DNA of 64,000 nt. Origin: Actinocatenispora sera (GTDB lineage Bacteria > Actinomycetota > Actinomycetes > Mycobacteriales > Micromonosporaceae). The stretch covers positions 3,720,001 through 3,784,000 of the forward strand of contig NZ_AP023354.1 in NCBI RefSeq assembly GCF_018324685.1, given 5' to 3'. The notes under the pieces are model-generated. The model was given only the letters and a program-made list of their open reading frames with translations. It had not been told where the DNA came from and made no database searches. The position numbers were made by a program, and so were the translations under genes. Shown here piece after piece: positions 27,020 through 35,858 of this stretch. How positions within the stretch are numbered: the first letter of the stretch is position 1; the number at the start of each line of letters is the position of its first letter.

Positions 27020-27238
27020 CTATGCGCGGCGCAGAACCTTGCCCTTCTTCAGGCAGGAGGTGCACACCTTCAGCCGCTTCGGGGTGCCGTTGACCACGGT
27101 GCGCACCGGCTGGATGTTCGGGTTGAAGCGGCGGGACGTGCGTGACTTCACCCGGCGCACCAGCGCGTTGCGGCCGAGCCGTTGAACGCTCTTGCCGTAG
27201 CCGGGCTCTTTGCCGCAGACGTCGCAACGCATAGACAC
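27020..27238 (-). CDS. rpmB: 50S ribosomal protein L28, zinc-binding type
   Basis: Ribosomal protein L28, 72 residues, part of the large subunit. The family core SRTSRRFNPNIQPVR is present, and two cysteine pairs (CDVC and CTSC) mark the zinc-ribbon (C+) form. The GTG is chosen because AGGAG lies seven bases upstream; the ATG two codons earlier is nearly on top of that site. Actinomycetes often carry a second, cysteine-free L28 used under zinc shortage, none of which is in this window. A terminator hairpin follows. Confidence 0.95.
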   Translation of the reverse strand: MSMRCDVCGKEPGYGKSVQRLGRNALVRRVKSRTSRRFNPNIQPVRTVVNGTPKRLKVCTSCLKKGKVLRRA

Positions 27239-27597
27239 GGTCATTCTCCTGCGTATGGTGGGGTGCTCTCAGGCGCCACTAGGGCACAGAATCTTCGTCA
27301 GTCTAGCCGAGGGTCATTCCGGGCGACCACGTGGGCCCGCCGGAAGTGGCCTCGGCGCCGACCTGCCGGCAAAACCGGACGGATTACCACAAAAGCCCAG
27401 CGGCCGGAGCTCGGTTCACCAGCGTACCCGCATCCGCCACCCGCCTCCCGCCGGTACCTCGCGCGCTCGTAGCCGGGTGCCGCCGGCACGACCGCCACAG
27501 CGGCCCGCGGCTGGCATCGGGCGATGCGGCGCGCCGACGGGACGCTCTGGCACCCAGCCGAGGCCCGGCGCGGAGCACGCCCTCGCCGGTCCCGCAA
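27239..27597. other. Intergenic stretch between rpmB and serine hydrolase genes
   Basis: About 360 bases with no recognisable gene. It should carry the rpmB promoter in its left third. No operator or repeat stood out. Confidence 0.45.
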
Positions 27598-28887
27598 TCA
27601 GTCGGCGCGGGGGAGCAGCCGGCCACCCTGGAACAGGTCGTACCCGTGCCGGCCGGGCACGAAGTGCCACGCCGACGGCGACGGCTCGGTGTCGACGAAC
27701 ACGGTGTCGCGCAACGAAACCAGCGTCACCTCGCGTTCCTGCGGCGCGGACAGCTCGCTCGCGTACCGGCTGTGCACCCGCAGCCCGCCGTCGAGTGCCT
27801 CGACCCGTACCGTCCGCACCACGTTGCGGTAGGTCCCGGCGAAGCGGGCCGCGTCGACCCGCGGCGGCGCGGCCGGTACGGCGAGCCGGGGCGGCGTCGC
27901 TCCGGCCAGCTCACCGAGCAACTCCGTGAACAGCGTCTGGTAGAGCGGGTTCGGCTCGCCGCCGTTGGTCAGCAGCACCGCCGCCACCTCCCGGTCCGGC
28001 AAGACCCGAAGGTAGGCGTACTGGCCGAGCGTCTCGCCGTCGTGCCCGACCACCGTGCGCCCGGCCCAGTCGTACAGCTGCCAGCCGAGCCCGCGCCGCT
28101 GCCCGGCCCAGCCGGTCGGCACCTCCGCCTTCGGCTCGCGCATCGGCGCGAGCGCACCGTCGCGCAGGTGCTCCGCGACGAACGCGAGCACGTCCGCGGC
28201 GCGGGCGAGCACCCCGCCGGCCGGTCCGGTCGACCGCGGGAACCCCCACTGCGGCACCGGCTCGCAGTCCTCGTGCCCGATCGCCGTCGCGTACCGCAGC
28301 GCCTGTTCCGGCAGCGTCACGGTGTGCGACACGCCGAGCGGCGCGAGCACCACCGACGACAGCGCCGCGTCCCAGGTGGTACCGGTGAGCGCCTCGACCA
28401 CCCGGCCGGCGATGCTGAACGCGGCGTTGGAGTACGAGGTGCCGGCGCCCACCGGGTGCACCAGCGGCAGGTCCGCACAGGCCGCGACGTAGCGGGCCAG
28501 GCAGTCGTCGCCGCGGCCGGTGTCGTGGAAGAAGTCGCCGTCGATGCCGCTGGTGTGGGTCAGCAGGTGCCGCACCGTCACCGCGCCGGTCGCCGCCGCC
28601 TCGGACAGCCGGAACTCGGGCAGGATCGCGCGTACCGGGGTGTCCAGGTCGAGCCGGCCGGCGGCGACGAGCCGCTGCACGATCGTCGCGGTGTACACCT
28701 TGCTCAGCGAACCGAGCTGGAACAGCGAGTCGGTCGACACCGGCGCGCCGGTGTCGACGTTGAGCACGCCGGTCGCCACCTCGTGCACCGCGCCGTCGGC
28801 CAGCACCGCCAGTACCGCCCCGGGCACCTCGGCCGCGGAGCTCAACTGCGCCAACCGATCCCGCCATCGCGCCGCGTCGAAGTCCAT
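27598..28887 (-). CDS. Class C beta-lactamase-type serine hydrolase
   Basis: A 429-residue serine hydrolase of the beta-lactamase/penicillin-binding-protein-like family. The catalytic motifs are intact: SLSK at 60-63 (nucleophile Ser60, Lys63), YSN at 152-154 and HDG at 282-284 (the HxG form typical of esterase-like members). The last ~95 residues form a separate beta-rich domain. No signal peptide is visible, so it is probably cytoplasmic, an esterase or peptidase rather than a true beta-lactamase. The substrate is unknown. Confidence 0.88.
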   Translation of the reverse strand: MDFDAARWRDRLAQLSSAAEVPGAVLAVLADGAVHEVATGVLNVDTGAPVSTDSLFQLGSLSKVYTATIVQRLVAAGRLDLDTPVRAILPEFRLSEAAATGAVTVRHLLTHTSGIDGDFFHDTGRGDDCLARYVAACADLPLVHPVGAGTSYSNAAFSIAGRVVEALTGTTWDAALSSVVLAPLGVSHTVTLPEQALRYATAIGHEDCEPVPQWGFPRSTGPAGGVLARAADVLAFVAEHLRDGALAPMREPKAEVPTGWAGQRRGLGWQLYDWAGRTVVGHDGETLGQYAYLRVLPDREVAAVLLTNGGEPNPLYQTLFTELLGELAGATPPRLAVPAAPPRVDAARFAGTYRNVVRTVRVEALDGGLRVHSRYASELSAPQEREVTLVSLRDTVFVDTEPSPSAWHFVPGRHGYDLFQGGRLLPRAD

Positions 28888-28941
28888 GCGCCGAACCTAC
28901 CCAACCGTCCCGGGTGCGCCCGAGCGGCGGTACCGGGCGGG

Positions 28942-29514
28942 TCAGATCGTACGGAGCCCGGACAGCGCGCGGACCAGTATCGCCGGGCTCGGCGGCGGCC
29001 CGTCCGGGCCGGTGACCGCGACCAGCCGCCGGTCGACCAGCTCGTCGAGCAGCACCCGTACCGCCACCACCGGCACGTTCATCAGCGCGGCGATCTCGGC
29101 GACCGCGCTGGGCCGCACGTTGACGAGGTCCAGCAGCCGCAGGTGTGCCGGATCCAGCCCGTAGACCGCGGCGGTGTCACCGGGCCGCCCGTACACGGTC
29201 GCGGTCCGGTTGTACGGGGTGGCCGCCACCCGGCCGCGGGCCACCATGTACGCCGCGACGATCGGCAGGTCGTCGTCGTCCGCGTGGCCGGGTGACTCGG
29301 CCTGGTGCGCCCCGCCGGCCGCCCAGCCGTTCGCGCCGGCGTGCCAGCCCTTCGGCGCCGCCGGGTCGGTGTGGTGCCAGCCGTTGGGCGCCGCCGGGTC
29401 GGTGTGCTGCCAGCCGTTGGGCGGTGTCGGGTCGGTGTGCTGCCAGCCGGGGATCGCGTCGTCGGGCGGCCACGGCGCGCGATGCCGGTGGCTGACCGGT
29501 TCGCCCGCGGTCAT
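28942..29514 (-). CDS. DUF742 (CvnC-like) protein with N-terminal WxHTDP repeats
   Basis: A 190-residue protein with a C-terminal DUF742 domain (about 80-190; YMVARGRVAATPY, VAEIAALMNVPVVAVRVLLD), the third component of actinobacterial conservons (Cvn). DUF742 is winged-helix-like and interacts with the histidine kinase and GTPase partners. Residues 23-58 hold three 11-residue repeats (GWQHTDPxxPN). The ATG overlaps the stop of the upstream kinase gene (ATGA), so the two are coupled. The usual roadblock and GTPase genes are absent. Confidence 0.85.
   Translation of the reverse strand: MTAGEPVSHRHRAPWPPDDAIPGWQHTDPTPPNGWQHTDPAAPNGWHHTDPAAPKGWHAGANGWAAGGAHQAESPGHADDDDLPIVAAYMVARGRVAATPYNRTATVYGRPGDTAAVYGLDPAHLRLLDLVNVRPSAVAEIAALMNVPVVAVRVLLDELVDRRLVAVTGPDGPPPSPAILVRALSGLRTI
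29350..29448 (-). repeat. 33-base tandem repeat within the DUF742 gene
   Basis: Three in-frame units of 33 bases encoding GWQHTDPTPPN, GWQHTDPAAPN and GWHHTDPAAPK. The third-base agreement between units is high, suggesting recent duplication, so copy number could vary between strains. Confidence 0.75.
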
Positions 29515-30683
29515 CACGCGCCGCCCCGGGCGGGCAGCAGCGCCGCGGCGTCCACGTCGTGCAGCAGCTCGGGCGGGATCAGCACGATCGCGGTGGTCCC
29601 GCCGTACGGGCTGGGGCGCAGCGTGACGCCGATCCCGCGCGCGGCGGCCAACCGGCCGACCACGGTCAGCCCGAGCCGGGCCGCGTGCAGTACCGGCGGA
29701 TCGGGGTCGCGCGCGGTGGCGGTCAGCTCGGCCAGCATCTCCGGGCCCGGCCCGTCGCCCCGGTCCTCGATCTCCACGCAGTACCCGTGCGAGCCCAGGC
29801 TGCCGGCCACCGTGACCGGCGTACCGGGCGGCGAGAACCGGGTCGCGTTCTCCACCAGCTCGGCGAGCACGTGGATCAGCTCGGCGAGCGCATCGGGCGC
29901 GACCTGGCAGTCCTGTACCGGCAGGAACGACACCCGCAGGTGGTCGGTGGTCTCCTGCACGGCGGCCTGCAGCACGTCGACCATCCGCTGCGGTCGCCGG
30001 TGGACGGCCGGCGGCCGGTCGCCCATCGCGATGATGATGTTGTCCACCGCGCGCTGGATGCGCTGCGCCTGGGCTTCCAGCGCGTACAGCCGGGCGGTGT
30101 CGTCCGGCGTCAGTTCGGTCGACCGCAGCCACTCGACGATCGTCGCGCGCAGCGCCCTGGTCGGCTCGGCGAACCGGTGCGCCAGCCCGAGCGCGAGGTT
30201 CAGGTCGTTCTCCCGCCGCGCCTCCTCCAGGGTCGCGGCCACCACGTCGGTCGCGAGCGTCTGCTGCGCCCGGGCGACCGCGCCGAACTCGTCGGTACCG
30301 TGCTGGATCGGGCGCAACACCGACTTCGGGTCGACGTGCTCGCCGCGCCGCAGCCGGCGCACGAACCGGGCCAGGTCCGCGGACAGCTGGTGCGCGTTGT
30401 CGGCCAGCGTGCGCAGCTGGGCCAGCACGTGCGCGGGTGCGAGCCGGACCCAGACCACCGTCACTACGGCGGTCAGTGCGGTACCGATGGCGGCGACCAG
30501 CCAGGTCACGGTGTGCAGCGTGCCGTCGTCCAGGCGGGTGGCGGCGTACCAGGTGATCGCCGTCGCGTACGACACGAGCAGTGCGAGCACGACCAGTACT
30601 CCGGCGATCGCCAACCTCAACCGGGTCTTCAGCCGTGCCGATCGCAGAGTTGCCACGTCATGTCCGTTCGGGGGCGGGGACAT
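29514..30683 (-). CDS. CvnA-like membrane histidine kinase
   Basis: A membrane sensor kinase of about 389 residues. Two transmembrane helices lie near the N-terminus (LAIAGVLVVLALLVSYATAI and TWLVAAIGTALTAVVTVVWV) with only a short outside loop, then a coiled linker, a dimerisation helix (LAHRFAEPTRALR) and a HATPase domain (N-box AELVENATRFSPPG, EIEDRGDGPGP, AARLGLTVVGRLA). This is the kinase-like first component of a conservon. ATG at 30,683 is chosen for domain fit; its ribosome site is weak, and an upstream TTG (30,761) next to AGGAGAGGG is possible. It is coupled to the DUF742 gene. Confidence 0.78.
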   Translation of the reverse strand: MSPPPNGHDVATLRSARLKTRLRLAIAGVLVVLALLVSYATAITWYAATRLDDGTLHTVTWLVAAIGTALTAVVTVVWVRLAPAHVLAQLRTLADNAHQLSADLARFVRRLRRGEHVDPKSVLRPIQHGTDEFGAVARAQQTLATDVVAATLEEARRENDLNLALGLAHRFAEPTRALRATIVEWLRSTELTPDDTARLYALEAQAQRIQRAVDNIIIAMGDRPPAVHRRPQRMVDVLQAAVQETTDHLRVSFLPVQDCQVAPDALAELIHVLAELVENATRFSPPGTPVTVAGSLGSHGYCVEIEDRGDGPGPEMLAELTATARDPDPPVLHAARLGLTVVGRLAAARGIGVTLRPSPYGGTTAIVLIPPELLHDVDAAALLPARGGA

Positions 30684-30878
30684 TCGGCCGAGGTTGCCGC
30701 TGCGCGGCCCGCCCGGGGCCGGCGGGCGAGTCGCGCGGTGCAGTTCCCTCTCCTGGTGCAACGACAGGCCGCGTCACCAGGACACGCCGCCGGTTCGGGT
30801 CACGACGGTGACGTTGTACGCGGATCACCGCGTTTCGCCGTGCCGGTGCGTCGCACCGGGACCGCGCGGTGGCGCGGT

Positions 30879-31301
30879 TCAGGCGAGCGCGATCTCGGCG
30901 GAGACCCAGTGCCGCGGCGTGAGCGTGACCGTCACGAAGGCGCCCGGGTCGGCGACGATCTGCGCGACGTAGTCGTCCAGCGCGGCGCCCGTCAGGTAGC
31001 GCCCCGCGATCTCGCGCACCACGTCCGCGTCGACCGGGGTGAGGCCCGCCGGGCCCTCGATCCCGACGTACCGGTAGGTCGGCCGGTCCCGCTGCACCAG
31101 CAGCGAGCAGCGGCCGGCGAGCCGGATCGCGGCCGCCTTGCGGGACGCGGCACCGGTGAACATGACGAGGTCACCGCCCGGTCGGTAGGCGTACCAGACC
31201 GGCACGACCAGCGGCCCGCGATGGGTACCGTCCTCCACCGCGAGCGTCGCCACCAGCGGCGCGGCCAGCAGTTCGTGCTGCTGCGCCTGGTCGAGTGCCA
31301 T
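30879..31301 (-). CDS. Pyridoxamine 5'-phosphate oxidase-like flavin/F420-binding protein
   Basis: A 140-residue split-barrel protein of the PNPOx-like superfamily, whose actinobacterial members bind FMN, F420 or heme. Family marks: GPLVVPVWYAYRPGGDLVMF and GRCSLLVQRDRPTYRYVGIEG. The start has a GGAGG site seven bases upstream; an in-frame extension upstream is less likely. Cofactor and substrate cannot be decided from sequence alone. It stands alone on its strand between the kinase and the HAAS protein genes. Confidence 0.8.
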   Translation of the reverse strand: MALDQAQQHELLAAPLVATLAVEDGTHRGPLVVPVWYAYRPGGDLVMFTGAASRKAAAIRLAGRCSLLVQRDRPTYRYVGIEGPAGLTPVDADVVREIAGRYLTGAALDDYVAQIVADPGAFVTVTLTPRHWVSAEIALA

Positions 31302-31452
31302 CGCGGTCCTCCCGTCGACCGGGTCTCGGCCGAACTGGGCACGTAGCCGTGGCTTCGGCACCCTCGTGCGCGGCCGGGACCTCCTCGCCGAACGCTATCC
31401 CGCGGGCGGGCCGCGGACGGCGAAATCGATGGTATCGGCGGCCGGCGACCGG

Positions 31453-32403
31453 TCAGCAGTCCTGCCCCGCCTGCCGGCTCTCGCGGACCCGCTTCACCAC
31501 CTCGAGGACGCCGATGGCGAGGATGATCACGGCCGCGCCGGAGTACCACGCGGCCGGCGCGGTCCAGTGGCCGTTGACCTCGGCGAGGAACCGCGGATCG
31601 AAGATCGACCGGTCCCGGACGACCCACGCCAGCGGCAGGGTGAAGGCGGCCTCGGCGACCAGGTAGCCGACCACCGACCGGGCGTCGCGCACCCGGCCGA
31701 AGGCGCGGTGGAGGTCCAGCGCGACCAGCCCGAGCAGCCCGAGCAGGATCGGCCAGGCCGGGCCGGACCACAGCGCGGGGTCGAGCACCGGCAGCCGGTC
31801 GCCGTTCGCCGCCCGGTACGGCACGGCGAGCTGCTGCCAGACGAGCAGCCCGGCGAGCACCGCGTGCCAGGCGGCCGAGGCGATCGGCCCCGCGGTCGAG
31901 CGGTCCGCCCGGCGCACCGACCGCAGCGCGTCCGGCGTCCAGGCGGTGGTGCGGGCCCGTTCGTCGCGGCGCTGGTACCGCGAGAGCAGGAAGAACGCCA
32001 GCGTCGACCAGGCGAACAGCTGGGCGCCGACCGTGATCACCGAGCCGATTCCCGATCCGATCGCGCTGCCGAGGTCGTTGTGCTCCACCAGGTCGGCGAC
32101 CATGCTGACCACCACGACCACCGGCAGCACGGTGGCCAGCAGCATCGTGAGCACCCGCACGTACATCGGGTAGACGTCGGGGCCGATCAGCGCGAGCGGC
32201 CGGTCGGCGTAGCGCGCCGCCAGCCGGATCGGGTCGCCCATCTCGGTCAGCACGGCCCGCTCGGCGCCCGCGCGGTCGGGCTCGTCCCGCGCCTCCAGCG
32301 TGTCGGCGATCGTGGCGCGCAGCTCGCGGCCGACGTCCTCCCGGCTGGCGGCGGGGATCCGGCGGATTACCTCCTGCACGTACCGCTCGGTCAGGGTGTC
32401 CAT
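31453..32403 (-). CDS. HAAS-domain integral membrane protein
   Basis: A 316-residue membrane protein. The N-terminal 75 residues form a HAAS signalling domain (TERYVQEVIRRIPAASREDV, then LTEMGDPIRLAARY), which occurs with PadR regulators; then come about six transmembrane helices (VRVLTMLLATVLPVVVVVSM, SVITVGAQLFAWSTLAFFLL, and others). Its ATG overlaps the padR stop (ATGA), so both are made together. HAAS proteins are thought to be controlled by their PadR partner; the ligand or transported substance is unknown. Confidence 0.8.
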   Translation of the reverse strand: MDTLTERYVQEVIRRIPAASREDVGRELRATIADTLEARDEPDRAGAERAVLTEMGDPIRLAARYADRPLALIGPDVYPMYVRVLTMLLATVLPVVVVVSMVADLVEHNDLGSAIGSGIGSVITVGAQLFAWSTLAFFLLSRYQRRDERARTTAWTPDALRSVRRADRSTAGPIASAAWHAVLAGLLVWQQLAVPYRAANGDRLPVLDPALWSGPAWPILLGLLGLVALDLHRAFGRVRDARSVVGYLVAEAAFTLPLAWVVRDRSIFDPRFLAEVNGHWTAPAAWYSGAAVIILAIGVLEVVKRVRESRQAGQDC

Positions 32404-32738
32404 CAGGCCTCCTTGGTCAGGCGGTCGATCGTGTCGACCAGGTCGTGCCACTCGCCGATCAGCCCGTCTCGGACCGCGGCTCCCTGCGCGCTGATCCGGT
32501 AGAACTTGCGCGGCCGGGACTCGTCGGTGTTCCACTCGCTGGTCAGCAGCCCCTGCTTCTCCAGCCGGCGCAGCAGCGGATAGAGCGTGTTGCCGTCGAC
32601 CGCGACGCCGGCCGCGTCGAGCGTCTCCAGCAGCGCGTACCCGTACTGCGGGGTGGTGAGCAGGGCGAGGCAGGCCAGCACGACGGTGCCCCGGCGCAGC
32701 TCCTGCGCCTGGCTCGCGATCGCTTCGCCGGTATCCAC
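32403..32738 (-). CDS. PadR-family transcriptional regulator
   Basis: A 111-residue PadR-like winged-helix repressor: LRRGTVVLACLALLTTPQYG (helix 1-2), GNTLYPLLRRLEKQGLL (recognition helix) and EWNTDESRPRKFYRIS (wing). A C-terminal helix should form the dimer interface. The GTG start coincides with the expected transcription start of the promoter just upstream, indicating a leaderless mRNA. It leads the HAAS operon and probably represses its own promoter. Confidence 0.88.
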   Translation of the reverse strand: MDTGEAIASQAQELRRGTVVLACLALLTTPQYGYALLETLDAAGVAVDGNTLYPLLRRLEKQGLLTSEWNTDESRPRKFYRISAQGAAVRDGLIGEWHDLVDTIDRLTKEA

Positions 32739-32774
32739 GCCCACACAATACTGTGCGCCACACATTAATGTCCA
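32738..32774 (-). promoter_or_regulatory. padR-HAAS operon promoter, probably leaderless
   Basis: On the minus strand: -35 TGGACA (32,774-32,769), 18-base spacer, -10 TATTGT (32,750-32,745), with start of transcription expected on the padR GTG seven bases on. The spacer contains ATGTGTGG-CGCACAGT, an imperfect inverted repeat that could be the PadR operator. Confidence 0.55.
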
Positions 32775-33210
32775 CCGCACCCCCACCCGCCACCCGAGAC
32801 CGCCGAGCCCCCCGAGTCCCCCGCGCCGCCGACCCGCCGAGCCGCCGACCCGCCGAGACGGCCTGGCTCCCCGACGGCGATCACCGGCCCCCGACGTTCC
32901 GAAGCGAGCCAGGCGGCGTCCGACCCGCTCACCGTCCCCCGACGTTCCGATGCGGCCAGGCGGCGTCAGGACCTCGTCTCCGCGTCCCCGGCCGGGGATG
33001 GTCAAGGGGGCGACCCCCTTGACGGGGAAGGAGCGCGAGGAGGGGGCGAAGCCCTCTCCTCGCATCCCCCCACGCGGGGTCCAGGCGTGTACAGAGGTGG
33101 CCTTTACACCGCCAGCGCCCGGCGACGCCGTACGAGGTGGCCTTCACACCAGCACACCGGCGGGCAGGCGGCGAACAGAGGCGCCCTCCCTCTCGGAGCA
33201 CGCAGCCCGG
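32775..33210. other. Repeat- and hairpin-rich spacer
   Basis: About 430 bases with no supportable gene. It contains a near-direct repeat (CCCCCGACGTTCCGA ... GGCCAGGCGGCGTC twice, near 32,888 and 32,937), three palindromes (CCCCGGCCGGGG at 32,986; GTCAAGGGGG/CCCCCTTGAC at 33,001-33,023; GCGAGGAG.../...CTCCTCGC at 33,035-33,063) and two copies of AGGTGGCCTT(T/C)ACACC (about 33,093 and 33,136). One hairpin may end the RIO-kinase transcript. Confidence 0.5.
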
Positions 33211-34146
33211 TCAGCCGACGAGCCCGGCGTCGGCTACCACGTCGGCCGCCAACGCCTCGACCGCCGCGGCCGGCAACCCGCGGGCGGTGAACCAGTTGCC
33301 GACGTTGCGAACGTCGCGCGTCAACAGCTCCTGGCCACGCGGATGCCCGATCACCTCGACGATCTGCGGTACGTCGATGAACACCAGCCGGCCGTCGTGC
33401 ACCAGCAGGTTGTAGGCCGACAGGTCGCCGTGCGCGTACCCGTCGCGGGCCAGTACGAGCAGCCCGTCGCGCAGCTGTTGCCACAGATCGCGCAGCTCGT
33501 CGCCGGCCGGCCGCAACTGGGCCAGCCGCGGGGCAGCGGCACCGTCCGGCTCGCCGATGAACTCCATCAGCAGCTCGGTGCCGACGATCTGGACCGGGTA
33601 GGGGACCGCCATGCCGTCGCGCCACATCCGGCACAGCGCGTCGAACTCGGCGGCCGCCCAGGTACCGGCGATCGCCTCCATGCCGAACGAGGTGCGCTTG
33701 GCGATGGCCCGGTTGACCCGGGACTCGCGCACCTTGCGGCCCTCCAGGTACCCGGCGTCGCGGTGGAACATCCGGTGCTTGGAGTCGCGGTACCGCTTGG
33801 CCGCAAGCAGTACCGCCCGGTCGGTGTCGGGTACGGCGCGTTCGATCAGGAAGACGTCGGCCTCCTTGCCGGTCTTCAGGATGCCGAGCTCGGTGTCGAC
33901 CGCGCCGAGGTCGGTGATCACCCAGTCCGGGTACGGTTTCGGGCCGCGTTGCAGCGGCTGCGACTGGTCCCAGGTGGTCCACCGGTCCCCGAAGGGCGGT
34001 CCGTCGGACACCGGCCCGTCGTCCGCCACGCCGAACCGGTCGGCGAACTCGGCGAACGCGGCGTCGAGGTCGTACTGGGGCGCGTCGTCCAGGCGCGACT
34101 TGCGGCCATGGCGGCGCATCGGGGTGAAGCTGTCCTGCTCGTCCAC
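33211..34146 (-). CDS. RIO1-family atypical serine/threonine kinase
   Basis: A 311-residue RIO-type protein kinase/ATPase. Motifs: ATP-binding Lys117 in LAAKRYRD, catalytic loop HGDLSAYNLL (His239, Asp241, Asn246) and metal-binding Asp258 in FIDVPQ, all intact. The first 70 residues are a charged, family-variable extension. In archaea and eukaryotes RIO proteins mature the small ribosomal subunit; bacterial roles are unproven. The GTG start has AAGGAG ten bases upstream; ATG nine codons later is an alternative. Confidence 0.88.
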   Translation of the reverse strand: MDEQDSFTPMRRHGRKSRLDDAPQYDLDAAFAEFADRFGVADDGPVSDGPPFGDRWTTWDQSQPLQRGPKPYPDWVITDLGAVDTELGILKTGKEADVFLIERAVPDTDRAVLLAAKRYRDSKHRMFHRDAGYLEGRKVRESRVNRAIAKRTSFGMEAIAGTWAAAEFDALCRMWRDGMAVPYPVQIVGTELLMEFIGEPDGAAAPRLAQLRPAGDELRDLWQQLRDGLLVLARDGYAHGDLSAYNLLVHDGRLVFIDVPQIVEVIGHPRGQELLTRDVRNVGNWFTARGLPAAAVEALAADVVADAGLVG

Positions 34147-34385
34147 TGTGGTGGGTCTCCTTGACGGCGCCCACCGTGGCGTGTGGTCAGCCGGTGGGCG
34201 AGGCGATGGGAAGGGCGTCGAGGGCGCCCCGCAGGGCGCGTGGCAGCACAAAGACGGCCATCGGTCACCCCTCCCTTCGTCCGTCGGGCCACTGCCCGAC
34301 ACCCTGGCGGCGCCCGCTCGACCGGCAGGCACTCGACCGACCGGCACGTTAGCGGCGCCCCGTTCGGCTCGCAACCGAATTCCGG

Positions 34386-35858
34386 TCAGCCCTGGCCGAC
34401 CCGCAACGAGCCGGTGGTACGGGTGCGCCAGCGGCGGCGCAGCCGGCGGCGGGCGGTGGCGGGCGGGCCCGGGTGCGTACCGGCCAGCGAGTCGGTGGCC
34501 CGCTGCACCCGCCGGGTCAGCGCCGGCAGCCCGGACAGCTGGCCGGCGGCCACCCGTTCCAGCGCCGGTACCAGCCGGATCAGCGCGGCCGCCGACCGCG
34601 CCGCCGGCGAGGTGGCGGCAGGCCGGCTACGGGCGGCGGCGGCGCAGGCCGGGCCGCAGTAGCGCGGCGCGCGGCCCCGCGCCGGCGGCTGGATCCGCGC
34701 GGTGCAGCCCGGGCGCTGGCAGTCGACGGCGCCGCGCCGGCGCGGGTGGGCGGCCCGGAACGCCGCCACCTCGCCGGCGAGCGCGGCCAGTACGGCGGCC
34801 TGCTCGGCGGTCAGCGTGCCGTTCGCGGCGCGCCGGTGCTGCCGGGTGAGCCAGCCCTGCGCCGACTCGTCCGGGTGCCGGCCGGCGGCGAGCAGCCCGC
34901 GCAGCTGCTCGACCCGCTGGTACCAGCGCTGCTCCTGGCGGCCGCGGATCCGCCCGAACAGGGCGCGGTGCGGCTCGGGCATGGTGCCGGCGCGCAGTGC
35001 GGCCCGCTGCCGGCTCATCCACTCCACGGTGGACTTGGAGGTGTCGCCGGCGGCGGCCAACCGGTACCGGCGCAGCCAGGTATCGGGTACCGCGGTGCGC
35101 CGGATCGCCGCCAGCTCGCCCGCGATGCCGAGGTGCGAGCGGCGGGCCCAGCCGGCGAGCACCCGTTCGGCCGGGTCGGCGGCGTCGAGCTGGGGCAGGT
35201 GGTGGTGGCTCGCGACGAAGGCCCGCAGCGCCTCCAGCCGGTCGGTGCGGTCCTTGCGGCGGGCGGCGGAGACGTCCCACCGCCAGCCGGGCAGGGCGAC
35301 CAGCGCGGCCCGCTGCTCGATGGTGAGCCGGTCGCGGTGCTGGCGGCAGTTGCGGGCGAACCGGCCGACCCGGTAGCCGGCCGCGTCGACCGCACCGACC
35401 GGCGGGATCGTGCCGCGGGCGCGCATCCACGCCACCAGCGCCGGGTAGCCGACCGCCCAGCGGGACAGCCCGGTGTCCAGCCGCCGCCGGGGCCGCTTGC
35501 TGCGCCACACCCACCCCGGTACCGCGGCCAGCGCGGCGGCGCGGTCGGCGGCGAGGGTGCCCCGGTGGTACGCGTAGCGCACGTTGCTGACCCAGGTGGC
35601 GAGGTTGCGGCCGTCGGGCATCAGCGTGTCACGGGTCGGGTAGCAGTGCCCGTGCGCCGCCGCGTACGCCGCGAGCGCGGCCAGCGCCGTGGCGAAGCTC
35701 GCCGGCAGCGGCCGGGGCGCGGCCGTGGTGCGTGCCGGGCCGGGTCGGCTGGCCGGTAGCGGTCTGTTCGGGGCTTGCCCGGTGCGGGCCGGTGCGGCCA
35801 CTCTCGCCTCCCAAGTACGTGCCGTCGCGGTCGACGAGGCGGCGGGCGGCTCACCCAC
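34386..35858 (-). CDS. Stand-alone helicase-associated (HA) domain protein
   Basis: A basic protein of up to 490 residues with several helicase-associated (PF03457-type) units: ALAAYAAAHGHCYPTRDTLM then GRNLATWVSNVRYAYHRGTL, later LEALRAFVASHHHLPQLD and GWLTRQHRRAANGTLTAEQA. HA units bind nucleic acids and usually trail an SNF2/DEAD helicase; here no helicase motor is present. A later four-cysteine stretch (CQRPGC ... CGPAC) may bind zinc. The start is uncertain because the first 50 residues are low-complexity. Function unknown. Confidence 0.6.
   Translation of the reverse strand: MGEPPAASSTATARTWEARVAAPARTGQAPNRPLPASRPGPARTTAAPRPLPASFATALAALAAYAAAHGHCYPTRDTLMPDGRNLATWVSNVRYAYHRGTLAADRAAALAAVPGWVWRSKRPRRRLDTGLSRWAVGYPALVAWMRARGTIPPVGAVDAAGYRVGRFARNCRQHRDRLTIEQRAALVALPGWRWDVSAARRKDRTDRLEALRAFVASHHHLPQLDAADPAERVLAGWARRSHLGIAGELAAIRRTAVPDTWLRRYRLAAAGDTSKSTVEWMSRQRAALRAGTMPEPHRALFGRIRGRQEQRWYQRVEQLRGLLAAGRHPDESAQGWLTRQHRRAANGTLTAEQAAVLAALAGEVAAFRAAHPRRRGAVDCQRPGCTARIQPPARGRAPRYCGPACAAAARSRPAATSPAARSAAALIRLVPALERVAAGQLSGLPALTRRVQRATDSLAGTHPGPPATARRRLRRRWRTRTTGSLRVGQG

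Noticed and set aside
29305-31346. Long plus-strand frames over the kinase and DUF742 genes
   Set aside because: They are antisense shadows of genes with clear domains; their translations are Gln/Arg-rich and unlike any family.
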